IMG/VR virus record: IMGVR_UViG_3300025141_014484
Span: 1-64,000 of that record
Direction: 5' to 3' (one strand)
From: a virus
DNA: 64,000 nucleotides
Positions 46,801 to 54,565 of the stretch are shown here, one piece after another (within the stretch, counting starts at the first letter, position 1; every line of letters starts with the position of its first letter). The translations under genes and the position numbers were made by a program. A model generated the notes under the pieces. That model saw nothing but the letters and a program-made list of their open reading frames with translations, had not been told where the DNA came from and searched no databases.

Positions 46801-49800
46801 TCGATCAGTACCCCGGACATCTTCAATACAGTATTGTTAAGCCGCAACGGCCCCTATGGGTGGCCCACCTGGAAACAGATACGTGTGGGCGAAAACCCGG
46901 TTAGGAGATATCACGAAAGAAACAGCATCTTGTCTGTGCGCACAAAGACAGCAACTGATACCAGAGTCGGCTCGCAGAAAGGAAATACCATAACTCAGTT
47001 TACTGAGCCTCAAGTATATTCTAGTGAAATTCCAATTGTTCATAAGATGACTACTGGCATACCTGGCACAACGGTCACAGTTCCCTCTGTGTTTAAGAGT
47101 TCGTTTGGCAATAAGCTTATACATCTTGCTAACTATGAGGCCAACAATCTGCTTAATATCACAAAAGATTATCAATCTTCTGATCTTTATTTTAACAGAA
47201 TCAATTCCATGATTCTGAAAGACCAAAACAACGATGCCACTGTAGCAGGGTCTCTATCGCAAATTAGTGCCATTTATGCGCAGACGGTATACCCAGCAGG
47301 CTATAATGCTAACCTGAATCGAACCAGAGCTCGAGAGAACTATACAATAGCAGATATTTGGGATAATACAAGAACCTCACGCTCAACTTATAGCGGCACA
47401 ACCAACTCTCAAGGTACTACTATAGTGAGCGCCAGTATCTGGCCCCTTGATGGCCATAATCATTATGAGACCACTAGTTCGGTGGGGCAAACTGGCTCCG
47501 CGGGAGCCCTCATCTACGACAGCGACGGCGCGGGTGAACTACAGAATGGATATTCTCGATACTTCCAGAGTGGCTCCGGAGGAACAATGAATTACCTGGC
47601 GCCAGCGGCTACCTACGCTTCTAGACTGCCACTTGGATCAACTGGTTCCTTCGATGTATTTGGTGGCGACGTCGTTTGGCAAGCCGGCGCCCAATCCGGC
47701 CTAGGCCTAGTGCCATATAAAACATATGAACAATATGCAGAGTATCTGAGACTTGTCGGTAAAGACTATTCAATTGTTCCGGAGTTTAGAATTAGCAACC
47801 ATGTTGGCAGCTACATTCTCAATAATAACCCCACGTCTCTTACTTCTAGTGTTGGGCTCTTTGATTTAACGGGCTCCGCATACGAAAACTCCTCAGAAAC
47901 TGGATTTTATAAGACATATGCGAATTCTGATTTCATGAAGATGTTTGAGGTTGTTGAAGAGGCGTATGAAGGTCAGGAGCTTGTTGATGGGTCTAAGATG
48001 TCCATGGATACCATCGCCCTAAGGTGCAGCGCCCTATGCAAGTTCTTACCATACAAAGGTTTTTATCCGGCCGAAAGAACTTTAGAGCTAGCTACATTAT
48101 TATCACAATCGTATGGTGATTCTCTTGTGCTCAACAGCCTTAGCGCCTCCTCGGCGACTGGTCCCATCAATGGAGACACAGCAGTTTATCGCGCTTTGTT
48201 GGAGCCACTCTTTGCCCCGGGCATTATGTATAACACAATCAAGTCAGGCCTAGCTGTTAGTAATTTTGTAGTAACTTGCACTGCAAGTGCCCCGCTGGAA
48301 CCGTCCAGCCCCCCGAGCACCGGAAAGCCGGCGTCTGTATCGGCATCTTTCATGGGGGGGTCGCATTCTACTGTTGTTGATAACCTGCCAAACCCAACTG
48401 CATTACCAGAGGGGGATGTTTGGTTTGAGCAGATGCTGTATTTTCCAGTTGACGTTCTTAATGATGGTCCTCGGGGAACGCCCGGAACAACGATTGCTCA
48501 AGGCGCCAGTACCAATGGGTTTATATACCAGAAGGTGCCATTTGAGGCCATTAAAACTCCTTCAAATTATTTAAGCAATCGTAATTTGAGAACCGAACTG
48601 GGCGGATCTGGTAGAATTTATGATAATGGTCTCGGAAGCGCTAGTCTAGAAGACTATAATGAATCTAAATTTAATTATGTTGAATTTAGTGGCGCCGGGG
48701 ATAAGAGATATGAGTTTGCGGTGGATAATTTCCTTTGCGAAACTGTAAATTTCTTTGAAAATGGACTAACATCAATTTCTTCGAAACGTGAAGATGAATT
48801 TAAAGAAGTTCTTTCCGGCTCAACCTATTCCATGAGTTTAACTCTTCATCGACCAATATCCGGACCTTCTGATCTTTCTGGCACTTCTAATTCTGCAATG
48901 CAGCACCCTCCCAATCTGACCGGTCCGGCCAACCGAGATGCCTTTGAAATGTATCGTAGAGTTTCTGCATTCGGGCCGCCTCTAGCATCCATTGATATAG
49001 AAGACCCGGGTTCCGGCGAGTTTAGTGCGAGTTATTCTCACCTCACGCCGGCGTATTTTGCTGGCACAGGATCTGCTCACCTAGCTTTTACTGCTCCGTA
49101 CGATGGGATCCCAGCATTGGCCGATATTTTTGCCAATACCATTGTTACTTATACCCGCCATGAGACTACACCTCTTTACATAAAGAACAACGGATCCGGC
49201 GAAAATCAGTCAGCCCCAACTGAGTTTAGGGTGAATGTGGATGATTCGTTTGATCTGTTTGGTTCCGTCGATATTGTCTCCGAGGGAACAACAGCTGGTG
49301 TTAAACGCTGGTTACTACAATCAAAGTTTGAAACCCCGATCTTGAATTTTGCCAACTCCACATCTAGTATTTATCCTCCGTCTACGGACCCGCGGTATGT
49401 AGGAGGCACAGCCGTCGCCACCACCGATGCAGGAGGGCTCACGGGCTCCGGGATGTGGCACACATTCGGAGAACTTGCAACCGGCAGCAACGGGGTTTTT
49501 GCAACAGTGACGGCACCTCGACGAAACTCGCTCGCAGACATTGTTGGAATCCCGGTGGGATCCCCTCAGAGAATTGGCGAAATAAAACAGCGTGGCCAAT
49601 TACAGGAAGCAGTTGTAGCTGTCCCGTTTGTTATGGGAGAAGACGGGAGGAGAAAGTTTTATAAACTACAGGCTGACGACCTAGACGCGAAGAAAAGTAT
49701 AATGGGACATTTAGGAAAATATGTTTTCCCACCAAGATTTGATTTCATGCGCTATAAAGAGATGGATCCTGTAGCCATGTATGTATTTGAATTTGGAGTG

Positions 49801-50235
49801 AACATTACTCAAGAGGACCTCGCGAGAATGTGGCAGAACTTGCCGCCTTCGGTCGGAGAAACATTCACTAAAAAAGAAGCTACGGTCGAGCATAAATTAC
49901 TGAAAGAGCATATGCTAAATAAAACCAATAGAAAAATTACTGAGGACTTAAGGTGGCTCGTGTTCAAAGTAAAGATAAGAGCTCAGCAGGGATATGACAG
50001 ATTTAAAGTAAAGAATTTGGCTTCTGATCCTGATGGCATTCCAAGCTATATTGGGGACGCTCCCTATTCTTACAACTGGCCTTACGATTATTTCTCTCTC
50101 GTTGAGCTAGTTAAGATTGATGAAGCATTAGGGTTTGAGTCAACGGCGCCTCCCGACTCTACAACACAAATAATTGGGACCGTGAACGTTGACATACCAA
50201 ATCCTATTATAACAACGCCACTGAGTGACACATAA
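40804..50235 (+). CDS. Giant LamG-domain tail/baseplate protein, 3143 residues
   Basis: The largest gene of the window. Two laminin-G/concanavalin-like domains are visible: residues about 175-405 (VTVECWLKK, LWHHYAFSFLSASAGV, YYIDGSLQTTENLG, YIGAL) and about 1545-1740 (ETWSFWLNCTN, WIHVAVVYDGSS, MFVNGAEVALD, ISDIAFYNKTLT). These beta-sandwiches usually bind glycans or proteins. Long parts have recurring T-G-S tripeptides. The N terminus (MSLAGLFKNIAV) and the last 400 residues are unrecognised. It replaces gp7-like wedge genes in order and may be a long wedge and fibre fusion that contacts the host. Its start follows the previous stop by seven bases. Confidence 0.8.
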   Translation: MSLAGLFKNIAVTKIVDDKTAEEIGRIVESSDYHKADIIDEKRYVPLIDFSEPKNFAKYGSAEKYYEDSFTYVSSLYPYDGSLAEKLQWKNSGSYLDIYIFDREYPRTNGYINLSYDTWGTPAYVPTLAAYDGYGIPNASTDYEYISVDGGPGLGGGPQAQSANIYDPANNRESNLEFDLTKGVTVECWLKKSAFNTSNTEKEVLIDLWNNELSSSNSYGRFRLELTGTTASPAWTATVLSGSDPTVNGFQWQTFGTGSSSDIADDLWHHYAFSFLSASAGVTAKYYIDGSLQTTENLGTVGINKITGSMQAYIGALITKPSGSTAPSSAIAKSGKMSASLDEFRYWKTQRSSEKIGKYWFTQVGGGTNTDLANTDLGVYYKFNEGITTTASVDSVVLDYSGRVSNGTWTGYSSGARNTGSAIVEASASATEFKDPIIYEAHPDVQSKLATLKLTGSVHDNDNSSLLFSYFPSWMQSRDVEDGSELKKLTQIMSSYFDTLYLQVEDFANIKNIRYVTGSVLKENTLGSRLLASKGLLAPELFLDADILEQLGDRSLEREYRDSLANIKNSIYQNIYNNLSNIYKSKGTRQSFRNLLRCFGVDEKIFKLNVYGNNVQYDIRNNRELYSSKKRYVDFSVNARFDATLFQQTSSLDSNTVGFITGSSQLTGGFATTLETYVQFPHKPDPFEKKYSDYEFNYLTSSLFGVHTVDQAHPELLSWNSPDNTNFQVYAIRDEMNSTDACFILSSSAGGLIPTLSSSYYDDVYSNTNWVFAVTVKPEKYPLVNYITGSHEDIDNNEFYIVEFKGTQVEAGLEVNSFFVSASVNCSLVQGDGPGFVTGSKRAYVGAHRQNFTGSVLHKSDVRVGFCRYWLDDIVPSQLVAHGMDIHNYGTENPSRSPYLFQNNLEFNIDFVEEDTLALNWDFETLTGSNSTGTFTTIDFSSGSTIMQSEQFGILGDILGAQHSGYGYGFPVNTTSSISVDYVLASEIQDFEKLNASDMISVLNTQDDIQFTRESRPINYLFAIEKSMNQTISENMIKMFSVINDFNNIVGEPVNKYRDNYKQLRVLRQKFFDRVGNTPDLDKYVEYYKWFDSALSKLIEQLIPASAEFSKDVRTVVESHILERNKYQFRFPTMDLKGGEYSGDVRSPLPLSPGWQFTHHPVNDQQDTNSNYWKTLASRDKGLLKTDDNLLNANKQITFDNTAASTRARKEKNIYRFVTTKSRVIKAGNNYSPRKVQNYVFPATAPWGPNILHSNVPENIMLSFASDVEDFKDTVDVLNPSEKKRMKFGIDPTINKSVNVSDKADGNTLAPFSLYSSSTATGYNAEVSTYYSASVELTNLHEDIVGNSDTRPLQGPFTEKFVGGRFYRHTELNDGNDTRFTRAEGFRLQLGGLALDGYPGALGIVPPNYPFLDSPPGSAPEGFLPELKTAHRLRDENSKRPVNIKNILMTTASADTRLSGTILHSKIGNYSKNYQVVQTAGRTINDPFFQDQSFDFALNPQSPYPRLPTVDRHPAQNIRVRNTTAISIDTTSNTFRFDADAVPAMNTNKQETWSFWLNCTNPGSVQFFIVGDNSDDRVMGLTAANKLIFQAYFTGDNGQWTTDLAVTTGNEWIHVAVVYDGSSDANDPQMFVNGAEVALDPVATIRPTNTLNDYTGWISLGQANLTRFTGYISDIAFYNKTLTNKEIAAVYGNSTLDLKNYGPPRVESNLLLWYRCGNGPGDSTSAIIDQMGNTNLVAVNSPSLIDISPGDCLVTANDNNFALPDRSGANSNKTVFVNRFSAPGSYEALSRGYLDPAHEEKSVYNVLPYRNLSVLNYGTEASTSADPTIANAIVVNDSVVSRARGLRQRQTVHNAQFGYDGVYTDSPAAYKVNRNRKLRVEDHYNSSFVTASVYDNWFSHRPIPRSEQQYSWITASMDPEKIIYGYSELSGGYFVQSLPLISSSYLLDATTPGLTVGVADFVGMNRFVFEPLTGSTNTLGYPVSAPLSSYRNTFKLQPGSISTPDIFNTVLLSRNGPYGWPTWKQIRVGENPVRRYHERNSILSVRTKTATDTRVGSQKGNTITQFTEPQVYSSEIPIVHKMTTGIPGTTVTVPSVFKSSFGNKLIHLANYEANNLLNITKDYQSSDLYFNRINSMILKDQNNDATVAGSLSQISAIYAQTVYPAGYNANLNRTRARENYTIADIWDNTRTSRSTYSGTTNSQGTTIVSASIWPLDGHNHYETTSSVGQTGSAGALIYDSDGAGELQNGYSRYFQSGSGGTMNYLAPAATYASRLPLGSTGSFDVFGGDVVWQAGAQSGLGLVPYKTYEQYAEYLRLVGKDYSIVPEFRISNHVGSYILNNNPTSLTSSVGLFDLTGSAYENSSETGFYKTYANSDFMKMFEVVEEAYEGQELVDGSKMSMDTIALRCSALCKFLPYKGFYPAERTLELATLLSQSYGDSLVLNSLSASSATGPINGDTAVYRALLEPLFAPGIMYNTIKSGLAVSNFVVTCTASAPLEPSSPPSTGKPASVSASFMGGSHSTVVDNLPNPTALPEGDVWFEQMLYFPVDVLNDGPRGTPGTTIAQGASTNGFIYQKVPFEAIKTPSNYLSNRNLRTELGGSGRIYDNGLGSASLEDYNESKFNYVEFSGAGDKRYEFAVDNFLCETVNFFENGLTSISSKREDEFKEVLSGSTYSMSLTLHRPISGPSDLSGTSNSAMQHPPNLTGPANRDAFEMYRRVSAFGPPLASIDIEDPGSGEFSASYSHLTPAYFAGTGSAHLAFTAPYDGIPALADIFANTIVTYTRHETTPLYIKNNGSGENQSAPTEFRVNVDDSFDLFGSVDIVSEGTTAGVKRWLLQSKFETPILNFANSTSSIYPPSTDPRYVGGTAVATTDAGGLTGSGMWHTFGELATGSNGVFATVTAPRRNSLADIVGIPVGSPQRIGEIKQRGQLQEAVVAVPFVMGEDGRRKFYKLQADDLDAKKSIMGHLGKYVFPPRFDFMRYKEMDPVAMYVFEFGVNITQEDLARMWQNLPPSVGETFTKKEATVEHKLLKEHMLNKTNRKITEDLRWLVFKVKIRAQQGYDRFKVKNLASDPDGIPSYIGDAPYSYNWPYDYFSLVELVKIDEALGFESTAPPDSTTQIIGTVNVDIPNPIITTPLSDT

Positions 50236-51335
50236 TGCAGTTTTTTGATGATAAAGAAGAAGTAATGGATGTTATCCTTACCCCCTTTGGAAAGCACTTG
50301 CTTTCGCAAGGACGTCTGGATCCCACATATTATGCTTTTTATGATGATGGCATACTATATGATTCTGCTTGGGCTTCTGGGTCCAATGAAGTGCAAAACA
50401 ATATTGAGACAAGAATTCAAAATGATACACCAAGAACAAAACAACAATCTGTTTTTAGTGGGGTAGAAACGAATGTAAAGGTGAGGAATGAATTAATACG
50501 AAACGCACTGAGCGCCTCGGGGTGGTCTCCGATCGACGGCCTAGGCGACACCCAGAACACCCCATATGTTGCACAAGATACTGAGAACAATAAAATTTAT
50601 AATCAAGAAGCGCTCCAGCAAACCGGTGATAGGTTTGACTTTATGAATCTACCCCTCGGCCGTTCTGCGATCAATTCTAAAAAGTTGCCCGCGTGGAACC
50701 TGAGTATGCTTAAAGGGGAGATCTCCGGCAGCTCAGGCTCTGTCGCGACCACTTCTGGCTTTGAACAAATTCCACAAATGAATATTACCATGAAATATAA
50801 GATATATGTTGATGAAATGGGAAACAACCAACCGGCCCTGGCTTCCAATAGTACAACTGTAGCTTATAGTAACACTATCTTCCCCACTCCAGAAACAACG
50901 CCACCCTTAAACGTAAGCGGCGAAATAAGTCCAGATCAATTTACAGAAATAGCTTCTCTCATATTTGATGATCAAACGTATTTTTCGATTCAAAATGGTA
51001 AGATAATTATTGATCTTTTGGAAGAAAATGTTGATTTCAAAAAAGAGAACTTTGATATCCAAGTTTTCATAAGCGGTTCAACATTTGATGGTAGCGACGC
51101 CCAGCCTATGCAGTTGTATTATATAGCAGATGAGTTCGCCCCTCCTCAGGTTGATGATGTGGAAAAATATTTAACCATAAGAACCGATAAACAAATTTCA
51201 GATTCCCGAATCAGCTTCTCAAACCTTAAGACAACCACGGGCCTATTAACAGATAGCAGCACCACAAACGTGATCAGCACTCGGGAATTCTTAATTAAGG
51301 ATCTTTATGGGCCCGAAGAGGATATATGTGACTAA
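50235..51335 (+). CDS. Virion structural protein (shared N-terminal module A)
   Basis: A 366-residue protein. Its first 45 residues (MQFFDDKEEVMDVILTPFG, then KHLLSQGRLDPTYYAFYDDG) match in pattern the start of the protein at 58357, so the two share a module that may anchor them to the same baseplate or tail site. The middle has an SGSSGSVATTSG linker and the end a beta-rich domain. No enzyme motif. The TAATG overlaps at both ends show tight coupling with the giant gene before and the 1074-residue gene after. Confidence 0.72.
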   Translation: MQFFDDKEEVMDVILTPFGKHLLSQGRLDPTYYAFYDDGILYDSAWASGSNEVQNNIETRIQNDTPRTKQQSVFSGVETNVKVRNELIRNALSASGWSPIDGLGDTQNTPYVAQDTENNKIYNQEALQQTGDRFDFMNLPLGRSAINSKKLPAWNLSMLKGEISGSSGSVATTSGFEQIPQMNITMKYKIYVDEMGNNQPALASNSTTVAYSNTIFPTPETTPPLNVSGEISPDQFTEIASLIFDDQTYFSIQNGKIIIDLLEENVDFKKENFDIQVFISGSTFDGSDAQPMQLYYIADEFAPPQVDDVEKYLTIRTDKQISDSRISFSNLKTTTGLLTDSSTTNVISTREFLIKDLYGPEEDICD

Positions 51336-54300
51336 TGAACCTATTAATCGGCTCCAGCTCTGAAACACTGAATATTAACCAGACTATTGTTAATAAAGAT
51401 AGCACCGGATATACCCTGGATATAAAGGTTGGTGTTGTGTATTCTAACCCCGCAAACACATTTGCGGGCAAAAATTTGTTTATAATTGCTTCCACTAGTG
51501 ATGGGATGACAAACGAATTTATGACTAACCCGAACGCGGCCATACCGTATATGAAAGGACTAAAGCAAAGTCAAGAGATTATGGTGCAGTCTTATGGTAT
51601 GGGAAGCAGTGGTCAGTCTCTTCCGACTACTCAACCATCTATGGGTTATCTTATTAAGAGTTTTACAAAAAGAATAGAAATAAACAAAACAAATATTGAT
51701 GATCTAACAATCTTTGCCGGCATCTATAAAGTTACACACAAAAAAGTGGGCGATATATATTCTATTATTGCAAACGATACCCTAAGAATTTTTAAAGACG
51801 GAAATGTGCCCGAACAGAACTTGGTTTTATTTGAAAATGAGGCACGAACCAAGCTATGGATTGGCAACGCATTTCAGGCCACCTCGGGTCTCTGGTATAA
51901 GTCTGCATCTGGTCCCGTTAAAGAGTCCAATCAGCTCCATGTCAAAATGGTTCCTAACACAAAAGTCACGTATGAAAGTGACATAGCAGAAAAAGTACTA
52001 CAGCTCTCAAAAAGTAATTTATTTAACCTGAATAAACTTGTGAATTCAAAACAAGCAATAGTGAATAAACTAAAGTCCGAAACAAGAAACTATTTTTCAC
52101 CTCTTTACTATGCCAAAACACGAAGTTTATCTCTTCCGTTATCATTTTCGTTTAATCGACTAGCGTTCTATAGGAATAATGGAGCGTTTTCACATCTTAT
52201 AAAAAACGATGCATCACTTATAGAATCACTAGACATTGTTGCCACGAGGATCCTGCGTAAGAGGGTGACGGTAAATCGTCCCCAAAATCGGCTAACTGCA
52301 GTTGGGCCAACAAAGGACTTTGATGGTATTGAAAGTGTTGTAACCAACAGTCCGGATTATGTTAACTTTTTACAAAGTACAAATATCATTGATATAGTAG
52401 CCGACGACAAAGAGATGAACGATATTACTTATGGATTATATGCATACGGGGTAGAATTAACAATTCTCGACAATACTCATAATAAGTTACAAAGTGTTTT
52501 AAACCAAAATCAGATAGGCCTTCGTCCTCGTGTTTCCCAAATAGAAGATATTTATCTGGAGATGATACAACCTGGGCACTACAATGCATATAGTGATTGT
52601 TTAACAGAGGAATATAAGAGTCTTTATACTACATCTGACCGCGAAACAAACGTCATAGAATGTATAAAATCATATATAAGCGCCCTCTCTTTGTTCCACG
52701 CTAACTTCGCGTCCGGGTTTGGCTCCACGCCCGACCTTCTGGCTGTTCAAATTTATTCAATGATAAACCCCTTAACCAATGGCCCTGTGGCTCTCTCTGG
52801 TTTAATAAAGCTAGTTAAGGATTTAATAAGCCAAATTAGTAGAAAGATATATGCTGGAAATGTTCCTTCATCCACGGCACAAAATGTTACCACTAAAAGT
52901 TCCAAATTGGGTTCGGGAGCAAGACTTATCAAAGTAAAACACTATTTTGACAGTATTGTGGATGCCGATGACCTTACTAATAAGGGCTATGATTATTTTT
53001 CTACGAGCGAAGAAGACGTAACAAATCCTGTTTATGCACCATTTAGATATATCTCTTATGATAATTTCGCCAATATTATCACCCTAGAAGAGGAAAAATA
53101 TAATGATTTTACTTTTACAGCTGCTGATGTGATAGCTATTACACCCAATTATTTTAACCTGGGGGGTAGTGATATAAAAATAAATTCAAATGATGCGAAT
53201 CAAGATAGTCTTAATTCTCTTGTGGGAACTTCGATTCTAGCAGCCAACAAGTACATGAATTCGCCAATAGACTTCCAGCAATTCTCCATAAATAATAACT
53301 CTACGTCTAAGAGCACAACCTCTCTATCAATTTTAAATAATCAGTTAAAAGTCATGGAAAAACAAAATTGTGTGGTGTCGGTTGACACAGGGGGAGATAG
53401 TTTATTCTCCTCGCTATCGCCAGGAAGCTCTCTATCAGACAGCGCTCTGCTCGATATAGCAGAAAAATTTGATGAATCATCACCGCTTATAATCAATAAG
53501 GGAGGGTACGCCTCTTTCTCTAGTTTTTTTAATAGCGTAAACAACAACAACTCGGGGGAGAAATTCAATAAGTTTGTAGGTAATCTTAATGAGAATATTT
53601 TAACCTATTTAATTCAAACGGATTATTTCGCGGCCCCAGCAGGCCCAACAACTCCTAGAATGGCTATCAAAAATTTTACTGATAAGAAAGTTTTTACTTC
53701 TAAAAACTCCACTATTGCGACTTTTAAAGCGGACGCTGCAAAAAACACTAATATCGGAAGAAGCCGCGGCGCACAGATAGTTGCCACAGCTCTGATCGGC
53801 GGCCCCGTGACCACCGGGCCCGTGCTTCAAACTCTTAGTTATGGAAACTTATTTGATACGCCGGTTTCAGCGTCCCTAACGACAACAGCTGCCATTAAAT
53901 ATGGAAATGTTAAAAAAGTTCAATATTTTGCTGGTTATAGAAAACAAAATAATTCTATATTTATGAAGGATCCTGTTTGGATCGATTTAACTGGTACCAC
54001 GTTGGCCAACGCGCAGTCATCCGGGCGTCAACTTTTATGTAGGATTGCGGAATCATATTCTGAGTTTAGTAAATATGCTGGTATAGAATCACCAGTGTAT
54101 GATAGAATTTTTATTATAGGCCTCCAGCCGACTTTGCCCTCGTCGTCGCCCACTAGCGTTGCCGGCTTTACTACTTTGCCAGAAGGTAATTTTAGTTCTA
54201 TGGAAGATATGATTGAAATGGATCAAAGTATGTTACAATATTCGCAGGCGTCCAACGGTGACTACAATCCTGATCATCCTCAGGAAAATGGAAATGGCAA

Positions 54301-54559
54301 TGGAAATTCCAGCCTGTATACAAACGGGGGCGACTTCTTGCTTCCGAATGGTGACCAATATATTGGTTTCTATCATATTTATTATATGGCAAGCGAAAAT
54401 AAAAATATTGCAATGGTTGGGCCCACACATTCTTCTGCCCCACATGAAAAACTGGCGCCTGTGTCGAACAAAGCGCGGCGACTACTTCGAGATACCCCAC
54501 CTCCGGGCCAGACTTCAGACCAAGGAGGCACAGGCCCAACCGGAATGGGAGGGTACTAA
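51335..54559 (+). CDS. Large virion structural protein, 1074 residues
   Basis: Unrecognised as a family. The N-terminal 200 residues look beta-rich (LDIKVGVVYSNPANTF, LTIFAGIYKVTHKKVG). The middle, about 200-560, is mostly helical with hydrophobic repeats. The C terminus is a Gly/Asn/Pro-rich tail after GDQYIGFYHIYYMAS and AMVGPTHSSAPHEKL, a Y-x-G-x-YHI and MVGxxH pattern I recall from other marine phage tail proteins. Taken as a baseplate or tail-fibre protein. An 8-bp hairpin is at 51449. It ends seven bases before the next start. Confidence 0.65.
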   Translation: MNLLIGSSSETLNINQTIVNKDSTGYTLDIKVGVVYSNPANTFAGKNLFIIASTSDGMTNEFMTNPNAAIPYMKGLKQSQEIMVQSYGMGSSGQSLPTTQPSMGYLIKSFTKRIEINKTNIDDLTIFAGIYKVTHKKVGDIYSIIANDTLRIFKDGNVPEQNLVLFENEARTKLWIGNAFQATSGLWYKSASGPVKESNQLHVKMVPNTKVTYESDIAEKVLQLSKSNLFNLNKLVNSKQAIVNKLKSETRNYFSPLYYAKTRSLSLPLSFSFNRLAFYRNNGAFSHLIKNDASLIESLDIVATRILRKRVTVNRPQNRLTAVGPTKDFDGIESVVTNSPDYVNFLQSTNIIDIVADDKEMNDITYGLYAYGVELTILDNTHNKLQSVLNQNQIGLRPRVSQIEDIYLEMIQPGHYNAYSDCLTEEYKSLYTTSDRETNVIECIKSYISALSLFHANFASGFGSTPDLLAVQIYSMINPLTNGPVALSGLIKLVKDLISQISRKIYAGNVPSSTAQNVTTKSSKLGSGARLIKVKHYFDSIVDADDLTNKGYDYFSTSEEDVTNPVYAPFRYISYDNFANIITLEEEKYNDFTFTAADVIAITPNYFNLGGSDIKINSNDANQDSLNSLVGTSILAANKYMNSPIDFQQFSINNNSTSKSTTSLSILNNQLKVMEKQNCVVSVDTGGDSLFSSLSPGSSLSDSALLDIAEKFDESSPLIINKGGYASFSSFFNSVNNNNSGEKFNKFVGNLNENILTYLIQTDYFAAPAGPTTPRMAIKNFTDKKVFTSKNSTIATFKADAAKNTNIGRSRGAQIVATALIGGPVTTGPVLQTLSYGNLFDTPVSASLTTTAAIKYGNVKKVQYFAGYRKQNNSIFMKDPVWIDLTGTTLANAQSSGRQLLCRIAESYSEFSKYAGIESPVYDRIFIIGLQPTLPSSSPTSVAGFTTLPEGNFSSMEDMIEMDQSMLQYSQASNGDYNPDHPQENGNGNGNSSLYTNGGDFLLPNGDQYIGFYHIYYMASENKNIAMVGPTHSSAPHEKLAPVSNKARRLLRDTPPPGQTSDQGGTGPTGMGGY

Positions 54560-54565
54560 TAAATA

